From contig JAVHZZ010000007.1 of the NCBI GenBank assembly GCA_036250195.1, positions 160,100,150-160,164,149 on the forward strand: DNA of 64,000 bases, given 5' to 3'. This DNA comes from Mixophyes australis (taxonomy: Eukaryota > Chordata > Amphibia > Anura > Limnodynastidae). Made by a program: the position numbers and the translations under genes. Positions 1 through 12,700 of this stretch are shown here, piece by piece. The notes below the pieces were generated by a model that was not told the DNA's origin, made no database searches, and was given only the letters and a program-made list of their open reading frames with translations. Within the stretch, counting starts at the first letter, position 1; each line of letters opens with the position of its first letter.

Positions 1-9
1 ATATTACAG

Positions 10-755
10 CTCATGAAACCAGTTTGGTTGATTCCCAATTCCAAATAAAGCTGCCAAATGGGGTGACAATCTCTGTATATAACGATGACCTGTGTTATCA
101 CAATGTAGATGTTATCGTTAATGCATCCAATGAGGATTTGAAGCATATTGGAGGTCTGGCACTGGCCATACTGAAAGCAGCTGGACCCAAACTCCAACAT
201 GATTGTGATCTTATTGTCAGAAATCAGGGTCAGTTATCAGCTGGTGATTCAGTCATTACAGATGCTGGTAATTTGCCGTGTAAGCAGGTTATACATACAG
301 TTGGGCCAAGATGGGACTATAGTTCGCCAACGAGATGTGAGCGCCTTTTACGGAGAGCTATAACCAGCAGTTTAGAGCTGGCTGACAAGAACGGTCATAA
401 GTCCATTGCAATACCAGCTGTCAGTTCTGGCATTTTTGGTTTCCCCATACATAGTTGTGTACAAAATATTGTAGAATCCATCAAGCAATACATGGAAAGC
501 AAACATGAAGAAAGCTCCTTGAAAAACATTTGTTTGGTGGACACTAATGATCAGACAATTAGAGCCTTCACTAACAGTTTGAAAGAAAAGTTTGGAGATC
601 AGAACTTTGATTTCTCCCCAAGGCACAGAGTGGAAAGACCTGAGATGAAGGCACCTAAAGAGAGGGATTCCAGAGCAAGCGCAACTTCATGTCAGATGAC
701 AACCAGCGAAAATGTAGTCATCAAAGTTGAAGAAGGATTTATCCAAGATGCAACA
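10..755 (+). CDS. PARP14: PARP14-like exon a: macrodomain 1 and start of macro2
   Basis: The reading frame is open from the left edge. An acceptor (attacag) ends at position 9 and a donor GTATGT follows 755 in phase 0. The protein holds a complete macrodomain with the ADP-ribose-binding motif [14 protein letters not shown], the substrate loop SSGIFGFP and VIHTVGPRW. These match PARP14/PARP9 macrodomain 1, which in PARP14 is an active ADP-ribosyl hydrolase. The last residues ([14 protein letters not shown]) are the first strand of macro2 and continue without a gap into the next exon. The acceptor at position 9 is tentative because the intron before it is not in the window. Read-through past the donor adds eight residues before a TGA at 780-782. 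Confidence 0.88.
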
Positions 756-3700
756 GTATGTATTATTTACATTGATCATTGATTGATAGATGATATTGTA
801 CTACATCTTGGCCACATTTAGCATAACATTACTTGCACACATCCTTTTACGACAGTGAAATTTAATTCCCATCCAAAATATCTAGATTCTGATTCCTGAT
901 TCCTGATTCTTGTGGCCAGGCCCTCCTCCTTCTTCTCCCTGCACAGCTTGAGGGAAATGTTTTATTTGCAACACATGCACTATGGAATCCTATATAATGT
1001 ATTTATTTGGTTTAACTGTATTTTATAAAATGGCACTAATGCCAACCCTAACCCTCCAGGAGCGAGAAAAAAGAAGGTCCATCAGTGTTTGGGCTACTAC
1101 ACAATTCCATATGGGGTATAAGAGGGCAGCAGTGACAGAGCCCCTGGCAGTGGTACGAACATATAATATCATTAATATTACAGTAAAAAGCATAAGCCCA
1201 ACTGATCTTTATGATAGATTAAAAAACTAATTCTTGTGATAAATTAAAGAATCATTTGGGACTGGTTAAAGGGACAGGCGGCTGAATTACCCCCTGCCAC
1301 CGTGTTGTGTAAAACTGTATAAAAGACAGACGGGAAAGCTAATATGTTTGCACAATAACGCTACTTTAAATGGTCTTGTGTGTGTAACATATTTTATAAG
1401 AGCCATTGAGCAATAAACATCTGCTAAGTTGCTGCGTTGTTCCTGTGACCATAAGGTTAGAGCTAACAGATTCATCCATTTCCCGGTGTTCCTGCATCTG
1501 CGCTAGTTACCCAGCAGTCCTAAGCGGTCAGGAAGTATTAGCCGGAGTAACCAGAGGTGATGCTGCAGCTTTACAGCGTAAGCGTTCCAGGTGCTGGTGG
1601 AGGAGCAGTAAAACCCCTCCATCAAGTCACTGTGCAGTTGATACTTACAGTTGGTGATTGGCTGCTTTGGCTAAGTGGTTCCAGTAGGCGTGGTCAGTCA
1701 TGGCAAGTACCCCATATATACCAGTTACCCGACAGGATGGCAGAATAAGTCCATCCTGTCACAAGTGGTGGCAAGCAGTGGGATAATTCCAGGCAGTTGT
1801 CCAAAACCCAGTTTGAAAGAGCCAAGTTATCCAGGAAAGAAGTAACAGGGAGACATATAAGATGTCTAACTACAGTGAAATTTGCAAAGTGGATCTCGAG
1901 ATCCTCTGCCAAGCTGAAGGCATTGAGATCATTGAGAACCCAGCAACTGCCAAGGAGATACGGATGATACTAATGAGCTGGGAGAACAGGAGCCTGCCAG
2001 AGGAGAGGAAGAAGGACAGCAACAATGACCAAAGTGAGACCCAAGAAGCCCCCAATGCCCAGCTCCCTCTCACCCTGACCCCCTGTAACTGGAACAGGAA
2101 GCTAGGACCCCTCTACTTGAAGACGGTGCAACGATACTGGAGAGACTGCAGGATGACTTTGTATCTCCAGTAAAGCTGCACTGTCCTCGAATGGAGGTTA
2201 CTGCCCTCTCCAAGCACCAAGCCACACGTCCAGGTGCTTCTAGTATCCAACAGTCCAGCAAGTTAGTCGGGCAGGCGGTACATACTATGCCACACGTCCA
2301 GGTGCTTCTAGTATCCAATCAGTCCAGCAAGTTAGTTGGGCAGGCGGTACATACTATGCCACACGTCCAGGTGCTTCTAGTATCCAACAGTCCAGCAAGT
2401 TAGTCGGGCAGGCGGTACATACTATGCCACACGTCCAGGTGCTTCTAGTATCTAACAGTCCAGCAAGTTAGTCGGGCAGGCGGTACATACTATGCCACAC
2501 GTCCAGGTGCTTCTAGTATCCAACAGTCCAGCAAGTTAGTCGGGCAGGTGGTACATACTATGCCACACGTCCAGGTGCTTCTAGTATCCAACCAGTCCAG
2601 CAAGTTAGTCGGGCAGGCGGTACATACTATGCCACACGTCCAGGTGCTTCTAGTATCCAACCAGTCCAGCAAGTTAGTCGGGCAGGCGGTACATACTATG
2701 CCACACGTCCAGGTGCTTCTAGTATCCAACCAGTCCAGCAAGTTAGTCGGGCAGGCGGTACATACTATGCCACACGTCCAGGTGCTTCTAGTATCCAACC
2801 AGTCCAGCAAGTTAGTCGGGCAAGCGGTACATACTATGCCACACGTCCAGGTGCTTCTAGTATCCAACCAGTCCAGCAAGTTAGTCGGGCAGGCGGTACA
2901 TACTATGCCACACGTCCAGGTGCTTCTAGTATCCAACCAGTCCAGCAAGTTAGTCGGGCAGGCGGTACATACTATGCCACACGTCCAGGTGCTTCTAGTA
3001 TCTAACAGTCCAGCAAGTTAGTCGGGCAGGCGGTACATACTATGCCACACGTCCAGGTGCTTCTAGTATCTAACAGTCCAGCAAGTTAGTCGGGCAGGCG
3101 GTACATACTATGCCACACGTCCAGGTGCTTCTAGTATCCAACCAGTCCAGCAAGTTAGTCGGGCAGGCGGTACATACTATGCCACACGTCCAGGTGCTTC
3201 TAGTATCTAACAGTCCAGCAAGTTAGTCGGGCAGGCGGTACATACTATGCCACACGTCCAGGTGCTTCTAGTATCCAACCAGTCCAGCAAGTTAGTCGGG
3301 CAAGCGGTACATACTATGCCACACGTCCAGGTGCTTCTAGTATCCAACCAGTCCAGCAAGTTAGTCGGGCAGGCGGTACATACTATGCCACACGTCCAGG
3401 TGCTTCTAGTATCCAACCAGTCCAGCAAGTTAGTCGGGCAGGCGGTACATACTATGCCACACGTCCAGGTGCTTCTAGTATCTAACAGTCCAGCAAGTTA
3501 GTCGGGCAGGCGGTACATACTATGCCACACGTCCAGGTGCTTCTAGTATCCAACCAGTCCAGCAAGTTAGTCGGGCAGGCGGTACATACTATGCCACACG
3601 TCCAGGTGCTTCTAGTATCCAACCAGTCCAGCAAGTTAGTCGGGCAGGCGGTACATACTATGCCACACGTCCAGGTGCTTCTAGTATCCAACCAGTCCAG

Positions 3701-6700
3701 CAAGTTAGTCGGGCAGGCGGTACATACTATGCCACTTCGTACAGGGTGACTACTGCTGCTGGGTATATTTAACATAGTAAAATTCCCCAGCAAGATCCTG
3801 ACACATTTCATGAACTGGTCCAGTGTCTGCAGGTAACAGTGTGGAGTGAAGTAGTAGCACTATTCCCTCAGGAGCCATATTCTATGGGATTCAGGACCAC
3901 CCTCTGCCCACTTCAGAGGGATTCTGAAGATGCTAAGTACTATGAACATTTGTAACAAGGAAGTTATTTATTATTGTTTATTTGAATGATGTTACCATAA
4001 TATGCAGTGTATTTCAGAGCATCAGTCCCTGCCTCACTGGAGCTTACAATCTAAACTCTCTAGCACACAATATGATCCATATTTGTCAGAAGCCAATTAA
4101 CCTAGTGAGCTGTATTTGGATGAAGGATACAGGAGCACCCAGAGGAAACCCACACAGACATGGGAGAATGTACAAAATCCACACAGATAGGGCCCTGGTC
4201 AGAGTAGTACCGATGGCCCCAGCACTGTGAAGTAGCAATGCTAACCACAGTGCTTCCCATATGTTAGAGATGCTAACCTTGCAGAAGCAGAGACCAAGCA
4301 TAAGAGTTGGTATGATGGGCGTGTGCTAGAACCTTTGAGGAAGAGCAGAAAGTGCTGGTTTTGATGCCCACACATTATAACAAGCACCAGGCTGCCTAGG
4401 ATGGACTATGCTTGATTTCAAAACATCTGAGTGACAATTATGCAGTTGTCATTTGATAGAGATTGTAGATCACAACCCACCTACCATATAAACATATGGA
4501 GAGAGTATGGTGTTGCTGGCCTCAGTTTACTGATGAAGGTTCCAGGTACCAACCCATTACCCGATCGACCTCCTCTTGGATACCAAAGGTGAAGGTGGTT
4601 TAGAGCAGGTTTTCTGGGGTTAAAAGCTCAGTGCCACTCTCTTAGGCACAGTTCATTATACACTAAGGAGAACCTCTTTGGTAATGCACTATGTGGAAAC
4701 TGATGAGCATAGGCCAATTAGGCAGCCCGCTTACGAGTGTCCGGTTACCAAAGCATTCTGCTGATATTACCACAGCTCTATCTGGAGGCGTGAAGTCTAA
4801 GGTGTCTCTGGTCTTCACCAGGGATCCCCGAAAGGGAGTTTGGGTGTAGCTGCAACAGACACGCAGGTCACGGTTCTCCAGGAGGGCTATCAGTAAGATG
4901 AAGGTGAACGGATAGTCAGGGAAGCCAAAGTCAAGCAGTGCGGACTGTGCAGTACACAAGGAGGAGCCAAAAGGGTAGTCAAACAGGCCAAGGTCAAATA
5001 GCAGAGAGGTCTTGCAAGTTGAGAATCCAGAAGGAGAATCAAACAAGCCGTGCCAGGAACCGTGCAGTCAGACCAAAAGGAGTGCAATAACATGAGTGCC
5101 TGGAGACAGGGTTAGACCTAATACTCTGGCATTCTAATGTGCCAGAGTCTTCCTTAAATAGTGCAGGGAGAAGAGAGTCAGAAGCCTGATTGCAGAGTGT
5201 CAAGAAGGGAGTGAGAGCAAAGAAAGTGAGACAGGTGACTGTACATCTTCAGAACTGGTGATAGCAGCGAGGATGGAAATGTACCAGTGAAGAGAGACGG
5301 GTTGAACAGGTGAGTTAGAGTTGGCATTCAGTGGGGGAGAGGGAGCAGAGAAGTCGGGAGGTCATAGGGCCGAGGAGGCAGGTTTGTGGGTTGACATAAT
5401 GAGATGAGTAGTGAGATTTTGATCTTTGTTACTGGAGAGAACTGATGATGGATTGGAGAGTGAAGGAGAAAGTGGGTGGGGTGAGTGGGACTTTTTTAGG
5501 TACTTCAGCTAATAAGAAACATTTAAAAAATGAGCAGTTTGGAATGTGTTATAACATATTTAACAATATTAAAGAATAAGTGAGTGCCCTATACTTTGTT
5601 ATAAGGTTATTTTGGAAAATGTAATAATATGTTTGCTCATTGTATAACTATAGGTTAATAATATTTCTCTAATCAGACAGATGTGATTGTGAACAGTGTT
5701 GGCAAAGACCTTTATCTTGACAGTGGAGGAGCATCGAAAGCTCTGTCCGATAGGGCTGGAAAAAATCTGCAACATCACCTATTGAAAGCGAGTTCTGGAT
5801 CCCAGGTGGAAGATGGTTCTGTGTTTGTAACTGAAGGATGTAACTTGTCCTGTAACATCGTTATTCATGTTGTGGTTCCAGCATGGGATGGTGGAAAAGG
5901 CTCATCGGAGAAGGTAATTAGTCTTTTAAGACGAACTTCAGTTGTTGTGTTTTGGGCAAAAGGGAAATGTGTTATTAAACTGTGCATCACACGTAAATGA
6001 TCCATCATTTCAAATTTAAGAGAATAAATAAACTTGAGCATTAACAATACATATCTATAATGTGTTCTCTATTAATGACTGGTCATGATCAATTTCACTT
6101 ATTCATCCCTGCTTGTTTCCTAATTACATATAATAGTGTCTCATCCACACAACACTCTGTAATTCAACAGTCATCAAATATATGGTGGTTTCTCCACATC
6201 CTCATGGTATATAGTGGTCAGATATCTGGTAGTATGTCTCCACACTCTATTCTATAGGTATACAGTGGTCAGATGTCTGGTAGTATGTCTCCACACTCTA
6301 TTCTCTAGATATACAGTGGTCAGATGTCTGGTAGTATGTCTCCACACTCTATTCTCTAGGTATACAGTGGTCAGATGTCTGGTAGTATGTCTCCACACTC
6401 TATTCTATAGGTATACAGTGGTCAGATGTCTGGTAGTATGTCTCCACACTCTATTCTCTAGGTATACAGTGGTCAGATGTCTGGTAGTATGTCTCCACAC
6501 TCTATTCTCTAGATATATAGTGGTCAGATATCTGGTAGTATGTCTCCACACTCTATTCTATAGGTATACAGTGGTCAGATGTCTGGTAGTATGTCTCCAC
6601 ACTCTATTCTCTAGGTATACAGTGGTCAGATGTCTGGTAGTATGTCTCCACACTCTATTCTCTAGATATATAGTGGTCAGATGTCTGGTAGTATGTCTCC

Positions 6701-9700
6701 ACACTCTATTCTCTAGGTATATAGTGGTCAGATATCTGGTAGTATGTCTCCACACTCTATTCTCTAGGTATATAGTGGTCAGATGTCTGGTAGTATGTCT
6801 CCACACTCTATTCTCTAGGTATATAGTGGTCAGATATCTGGTAGTATGTCTCCACACTCTATTCTCTAGGTATACAGTGGTCAGATATATGGTAGTATGT
6901 CTCCACACTCTATTCTATAGGTATACAGTGGTCAGATGTCTGGTAGTATGTCTCCACACTCTATTCTCTAGGTATACAGTGGTCAGATGTCTGGTAGTAT
7001 GTCTCCACACTCTATTCTCTAGGTATACAGTGGTCAGATATCTGGTAGTATGTCTCCACACTCTAATCTCTAGATATATAGTGGTCAGATATCTAGTAGT
7101 ATGTCTCCACACTCTATTCTCTAGATATATAGTGGTCAGATATCTGGTAGTATGTCTCCACACTCTATTCTCTAGATATATAGTGGTCAGATGTCTGGTA
7201 GTATGTCTCCACACTCTATTCTCTAGGTATATAGTGGTCAGATATCTGGTAGTATGTCTCCACACTCTATTCTCTAGGTATACAGTGGTCAGATATCTGG
7301 TAGTATGTCTCCACACTCTATTCTCTAGGTATACAGTGGTCAGATATCTGGTAGTATGTCTCCACACTCTATTCTCTAGATATATAGTGGTCAGATATAT
7401 GGTAGTATGTCTCCACACTCTATTCTCTAGGTATACAGTGGTCAGATGTCTGGTAGTATGTCTCCACACTCTATTCTATAGGTATACAGTGGTCAGATGT
7501 CTTGTAGTATGTCTCCACACTCTATTCTATAGGTATACAGTGGTCAGATGTCTGGTAGTATGTCTCCACACTCTATTCTCTAGGTATACAGTGGTCAGAT
7601 GTCTGGTAGTATGTCTCCACACTCTATTCTCTAGGTATATAGTGGTCAGATATCTGGTAGTATGTCTCCACACTCTATTCTCTAGGTATATAGTGGTCAG
7701 ATGTCTGGTAGTATGTCTCCACACTCTATTCTCTAGGTATATAGTGGTCAGATATCTGGTAGTATGTCTCCACACTCTATTCTCTAGGTATACAGTGGTC
7801 AGATATATGGTAGTATGTCTCCACACTCTATTCTATAGGTATACAGTGGTCAGATGTCTGGTAGTATGTCTCCACACTCTATTCTCTAGGTATACAGTGG
7901 TCAGATGTCTGGTAGTATGTCTCCACACTCTATTCTCTAGATATATAGTGGTCAGATATCTGGTAGTATGTCTCCACACTCTATTCTATAGGTATACAGT
8001 GGTCAGATGTCTGGTAGTATGTCTCCACACTCTATTCTCTAGGTATACAGTGGTCAGATGTCTGGTAGTATGTCTCCACACTCTATTCTCTAGATATATA
8101 GTGGTCAGATGTCTGGTAGTATGTCTCCACACTCTATTCTCTAGGTATATAGTGGTCAGATATCTGGTAGTATGTCTCCACACTCTATTCTCTAGGTATA
8201 TAGTGGTCAGATGTCTGGTAGTATGTCTCCACACTCTATTCTCTAGGTATATAGTGGTCAGATATCTGGTAGTATGTCTCCACACTCTATTCTCTAGGTA
8301 TACAGTGGTCAGATATATGGTAGTATGTCTCCACACTCTATTCTATAGGTATACAGTGGTCAGATGTCTGGTAGTATGTCTCCACACTCTATTCTCTAGG
8401 TATACAGTGGTCAGATGTCTGGTAGTATGTCTCCACACTCTATTCTCTAGGTATACAGTGGTCAGATATCTGGTAGTATGTCTCCACACTCTAATCTCTA
8501 GATATATAGTGGTCAGATATCTAGTAGTATGTCTCCACACTCTATTCTCTAGATATATAGTGGTCAGATATCTGGTAGTATGTCTCCACACTCTATTCTC
8601 TAGATATATAGTGGTCAGATGTCTGGTAGTATGTCTCCACACTCTATTCTCTAGGTATATAGTGGTCAGATATCTGGTAGTATGTCTCCACACTCTATTC
8701 TCTAGGTATACAGTGGTCAGATATCTGGTAGTATGTCTCCACACTCTATTCTCTAGGTATACAGTGGTCAGATATCTGGTAGTATGTCTCCACACTCTAT
8801 TCTCTAGATATATAGTGGTCAGATATATGGTAGTATGTCTCCACACTCTATTCTCTAGGTATACAGTGGTCAGATGTCTGGTAGTATGTCTCCACACTCT
8901 ATTCTATAGGTATACAGTGGTCAGATGTCTTGTAGTATGTCTCCACACTCTATTCTCTAGATATATAGTGGTCAGATATCTGGTAGTATGTCTCCACACT
9001 CTATTCTCTAGATATATAGTGGTCAGATATCTGGTAGTATGTCTCCACACTCTATTCTCTAGATATATAGTGGTCAGATGTCTGGTAGTATGTCTCCACA
9101 CTCTATTCTCTAGGTATATAGTGGTCAGATATCTGGTAGTATGTCTCCACACTCTATTCTCTAGGTATACAGTGGTCAGATATCTGGTAGTATGTCTCCA
9201 CACTCTATTCTCTAGATATATAGTGGTCAGATGTCTGGTAGTATGTCTCCACACTCTATTCTCTAGGTATATAGTGGTCAGATATCTGGTAGTATGTCTC
9301 CACACTCTATTCTCTAGGTATATAGTGGTCAGATGTCTGGTAGTATGTCTCCACACTCTATTCTCTAGGTATATAGTGGTCAGATATCTGGTAGTATGTC
9401 TCCACACTCTATTCTCTAGGTATACAGTGGTCAGATATATGGTAGTATGTCTCCACACTCTATTCTATAGGTATACAGTGGTCAGATGTCTGGTAGTATG
9501 TCTCCACACTCTATTCTCTAGGTATACAGTGGTCAGATGTCTGGTAGTATGTCTCCACACTCTATTCTCTAGGTATACAGTGGTCAGATATCTGGTAGTA
9601 TGTCTCCACACTCTAATCTCTAGATATATAGTGGTCAGATATCTAGTAGTATGTCTCCACACTCTATTCTCTAGATATATAGTGGTCAGATATCTGGTAG

Positions 9701-12700
9701 TATGTCTCCACACTCTATTCTCTAGATATATAGTGGTCAGATGTCTGGTAGTATGTCTCCACACTCTATTCTCTAGGTATATAGTGGTCAGATATCTGGT
9801 AGTATGTCTCCACACTCTATTCTCTAGGTATACAGTGGTCAGATATCTGGTAGTATGTCTCCACACTCTATTCTCTAGGTATACAGTGGTCAGATATCTG
9901 GTAGTATGTCTCCACACTCTATTCTCTAGATATATAGTGGTCAGATATATGGTAGTATGTCTCCACACTCTATTCTCTAGGTATACAGTGGTCAGATGTC
10001 TGGTAGTATGTCTCCACACTCTATTCTATAGGTATACAGTGGTCAGATGTCTTGTAGTATGTCTCCACACTCTATTCTATAGGTATACAGTGGTCAGATG
10101 TCTGGTAGTATGTCTCCACACTCTATTCTCTAGGTATACAGTGGTCAGATGTCTGGTAGTATGTCTCCACACTCTATTCTCTAGGTATATAGTGGTCAGA
10201 TATCTGGTAGTATGTCTCCACACTCTATTCTCTAGGTATATAGTGGTCAGATGTCTGGTAGTATGTCTCCACACTCTATTCTCTAGGTATATAGTGGTCA
10301 GATATCTGGTAGTATGTCTCCACACTCTATTCTCTAGGTATACAGTGGTCAGATATATGGTAGTATGTCTCCACACTCTATTCTATAGGTATACAGTGGT
10401 CAGATGTCTGGTAGTATGTCTCCACACTCTATTCTATAGGTATACAGTGGTCAGATGTCTGGTAGTATGTCTCCACACTCTATTCTCTAGGTATACAGTG
10501 GTCAGATGTCTGGTAGTATGTCTCCACACTCTATTCTCTAGGTATACAGTGGTCAGATGTCTGGTAGTATGTCTCCACACTCTATTCTCTAGGTATACAG
10601 TGGTCAGATGTCTGGTAGTATGTCTCCACACTCTATTCTCTAGGTATACAGTGGTCAGATATCTGGTAGTATGTCTCCACACTCTATTCTCTAGGTATAT
10701 AGTGGTCAGATGTCTGGTAGTATGTCTCCACACTCTATTCTCTAGGTATATAGTGGTCAGATATCTGGTAGTATGTCTCTACACTCTATTCTCTAGGTAT
10801 ACAGTGGTCAGATATCTGGTAGTATGTCTCCACACTCTATTCTCTAGATATATAGTGGTCAGATATCTGGTAGTATGTCTCCACGCTCTATTCTCTAGGT
10901 ATATAGTGGTCAGATATCTGGTAGTATGTCTCCACACTCTATTCTGTAGATATACAGTGGTCAGATGTCTGGTAGTGTCTCCACAGTCTATTCTCTAGGT
11001 ATATAGTGGTCAGATATCTGGTAGTATGTCTCCACGCTCTATTCTCTAGGTATATAGTGGTCAGATATCTGGTAGTATGTCTCCACACTCTATTCTGTAG
11101 ATATACAGTGGTCAGATGTCTGGTAGTGTCTCCACACTCTATTCTCTAGATATATAGTGGTCAGATATCTGGTAGTATGTCTCCACACACTATTCTCTAG
11201 GTATATAGTGGTCAGATATCTGGTAGTATGTCTCCACACTCTATTCTCTAGGTAGTGGTCAGATGTCTGGTAGTATGTCTCCACACTCTATTCTCTAGGT
11301 ATATAGTGGTCAGATATCTGGTAGTATGTCTCCACACTCTATTCTCTAGGTATATAGTGGTCAGATATCTGGTAGTATGTCTCCACACTCTATTCTCTAG
11401 GTATATAGTGGTCAGATGTCTGGTAGTATGTCTCCACACTCTAATCTCTAGATATATAGTGGTCAGATATCTAGTAGTATGTCTCCACACTCTATTCTCT
11501 AGGTATATAGTGGTCAGATGTCTGGTAGTATGTCTCCACACTCTAATCTCTAGATATATAGTGGTCAGATATCTGGTAGTATGTCTCCACACACTAATCT
11601 CTAGGTATACAGTGGTCAGATATCTGGTAGTATGTCTCCACACTCTATTCTCTAGGTATATAGTGGTCAGATATCTGGTAGTATGTCTCCACACTCTAAT
11701 CTCTAGATATATAGTGGTCAGATATCTAGTAGTATGTCTCCACACTCTATTCTCTAGATATATAGTGGTCAGATGTCTGGTAGTATGTCTCCACACACTA
11801 ATCTCTAGGTATACAGTGGTCAGATATCTGGTAGTATGTCTCCACACTCTAATCTCTAGATATATAGTGGTCAGATATCTAGTAGTATGTCTCCACACTC
11901 TATTCTCTAGATATATAGTGGTCAGATATCTGGTAGTATGTCTCCACACTCTATTCTCTAGATATATAGTGGTCAGATGTCTGGTAGTATGTCTCCACAC
12001 ACTAATCTCTAGGTATACAGTGGTCAGATATCTGGTAGTATGTCTCCACGCTCTATTCTCTAGGTATATAGTGGTCAGATATCTGGTAGTATGTCTCCAC
12101 ACTCTAATCTCTAGATATATAGTGGTCAGATGTCTGGTAGTATGTCTCCACACACTAATCTCTAGGTATACAGTGGTCAGATATCTGGTAGTATGTCTCC
12201 ACGCTCTATTCTCTAGGTATATAGTGGTCAGATATCTGGTAGTATGTCTCCACGCTCTATTCTCTAGATATATAGTGGTCAGATATCTGGTAGTATGTCT
12301 CCACAGTCTATTCTCTAGGTATATAGTGGTCAGATATCTGGTAGTATGTCTCCACACTCTATTCTCTTGGTATATAGTGGTCAGATATCTAGTAGTATGT
12401 CTCCACACACTATTCTCTAGGTATATAGTGGTCAGATATATGGTAGTATGTCTCCACACTCTATTCTCTAGATATACAGTGGTCAGATGTCTGGTAGTAT
12501 GTCTCCACACTCTATTCTCTAGATATATAGTGGTCAGATGTCTGGTAGTATGTCTCCACACTCTATTCTCTAGGTATACAGTGGTCAGATGTCTGGTAGT
12601 ATGTCTCCACACTCTATTCTCTAGGTATACAGTGGTCAGATATCTGGTAGTATGTCTCCACACACTATTCTATAGGTATATAGTGGTCAGATATCTGGTA

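Larger units (their letters stand above)
756..5676 (+). other. PARP14-like intron 1 (within macro2)
   Basis: Phase-0 intron, GTATGT to cag. It holds an LTR retroelement fragment (about 1260-2220), a 69-bp minisatellite (2220-3740), a fish/amphibian-type dispersed repeat (about 4020-4260) and a second dispersed repeat (about 4650-5160). I see nothing clear in 756-1260 and 5160-5676 apart from purine-rich stretches. Confidence 0.8.

Noticed and set aside
24..26. Start of a protein at the TTG of position 24
   Set aside because: The frame is open to the window edge and this is an internal exon of the PARP14-like gene; the true start lies upstream.
6214..10998. Open frame of 1,594 codons with a 17-residue repeat ([17 protein letters not shown] type), and similar frames to 19732 and on the minus strand
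   Set aside because: The 51-base unit is a multiple of three, so all copies share a frame on both strands. The stretch lies in an intron between two halves of macrodomain 2, and has no domain, start context or codon signature.
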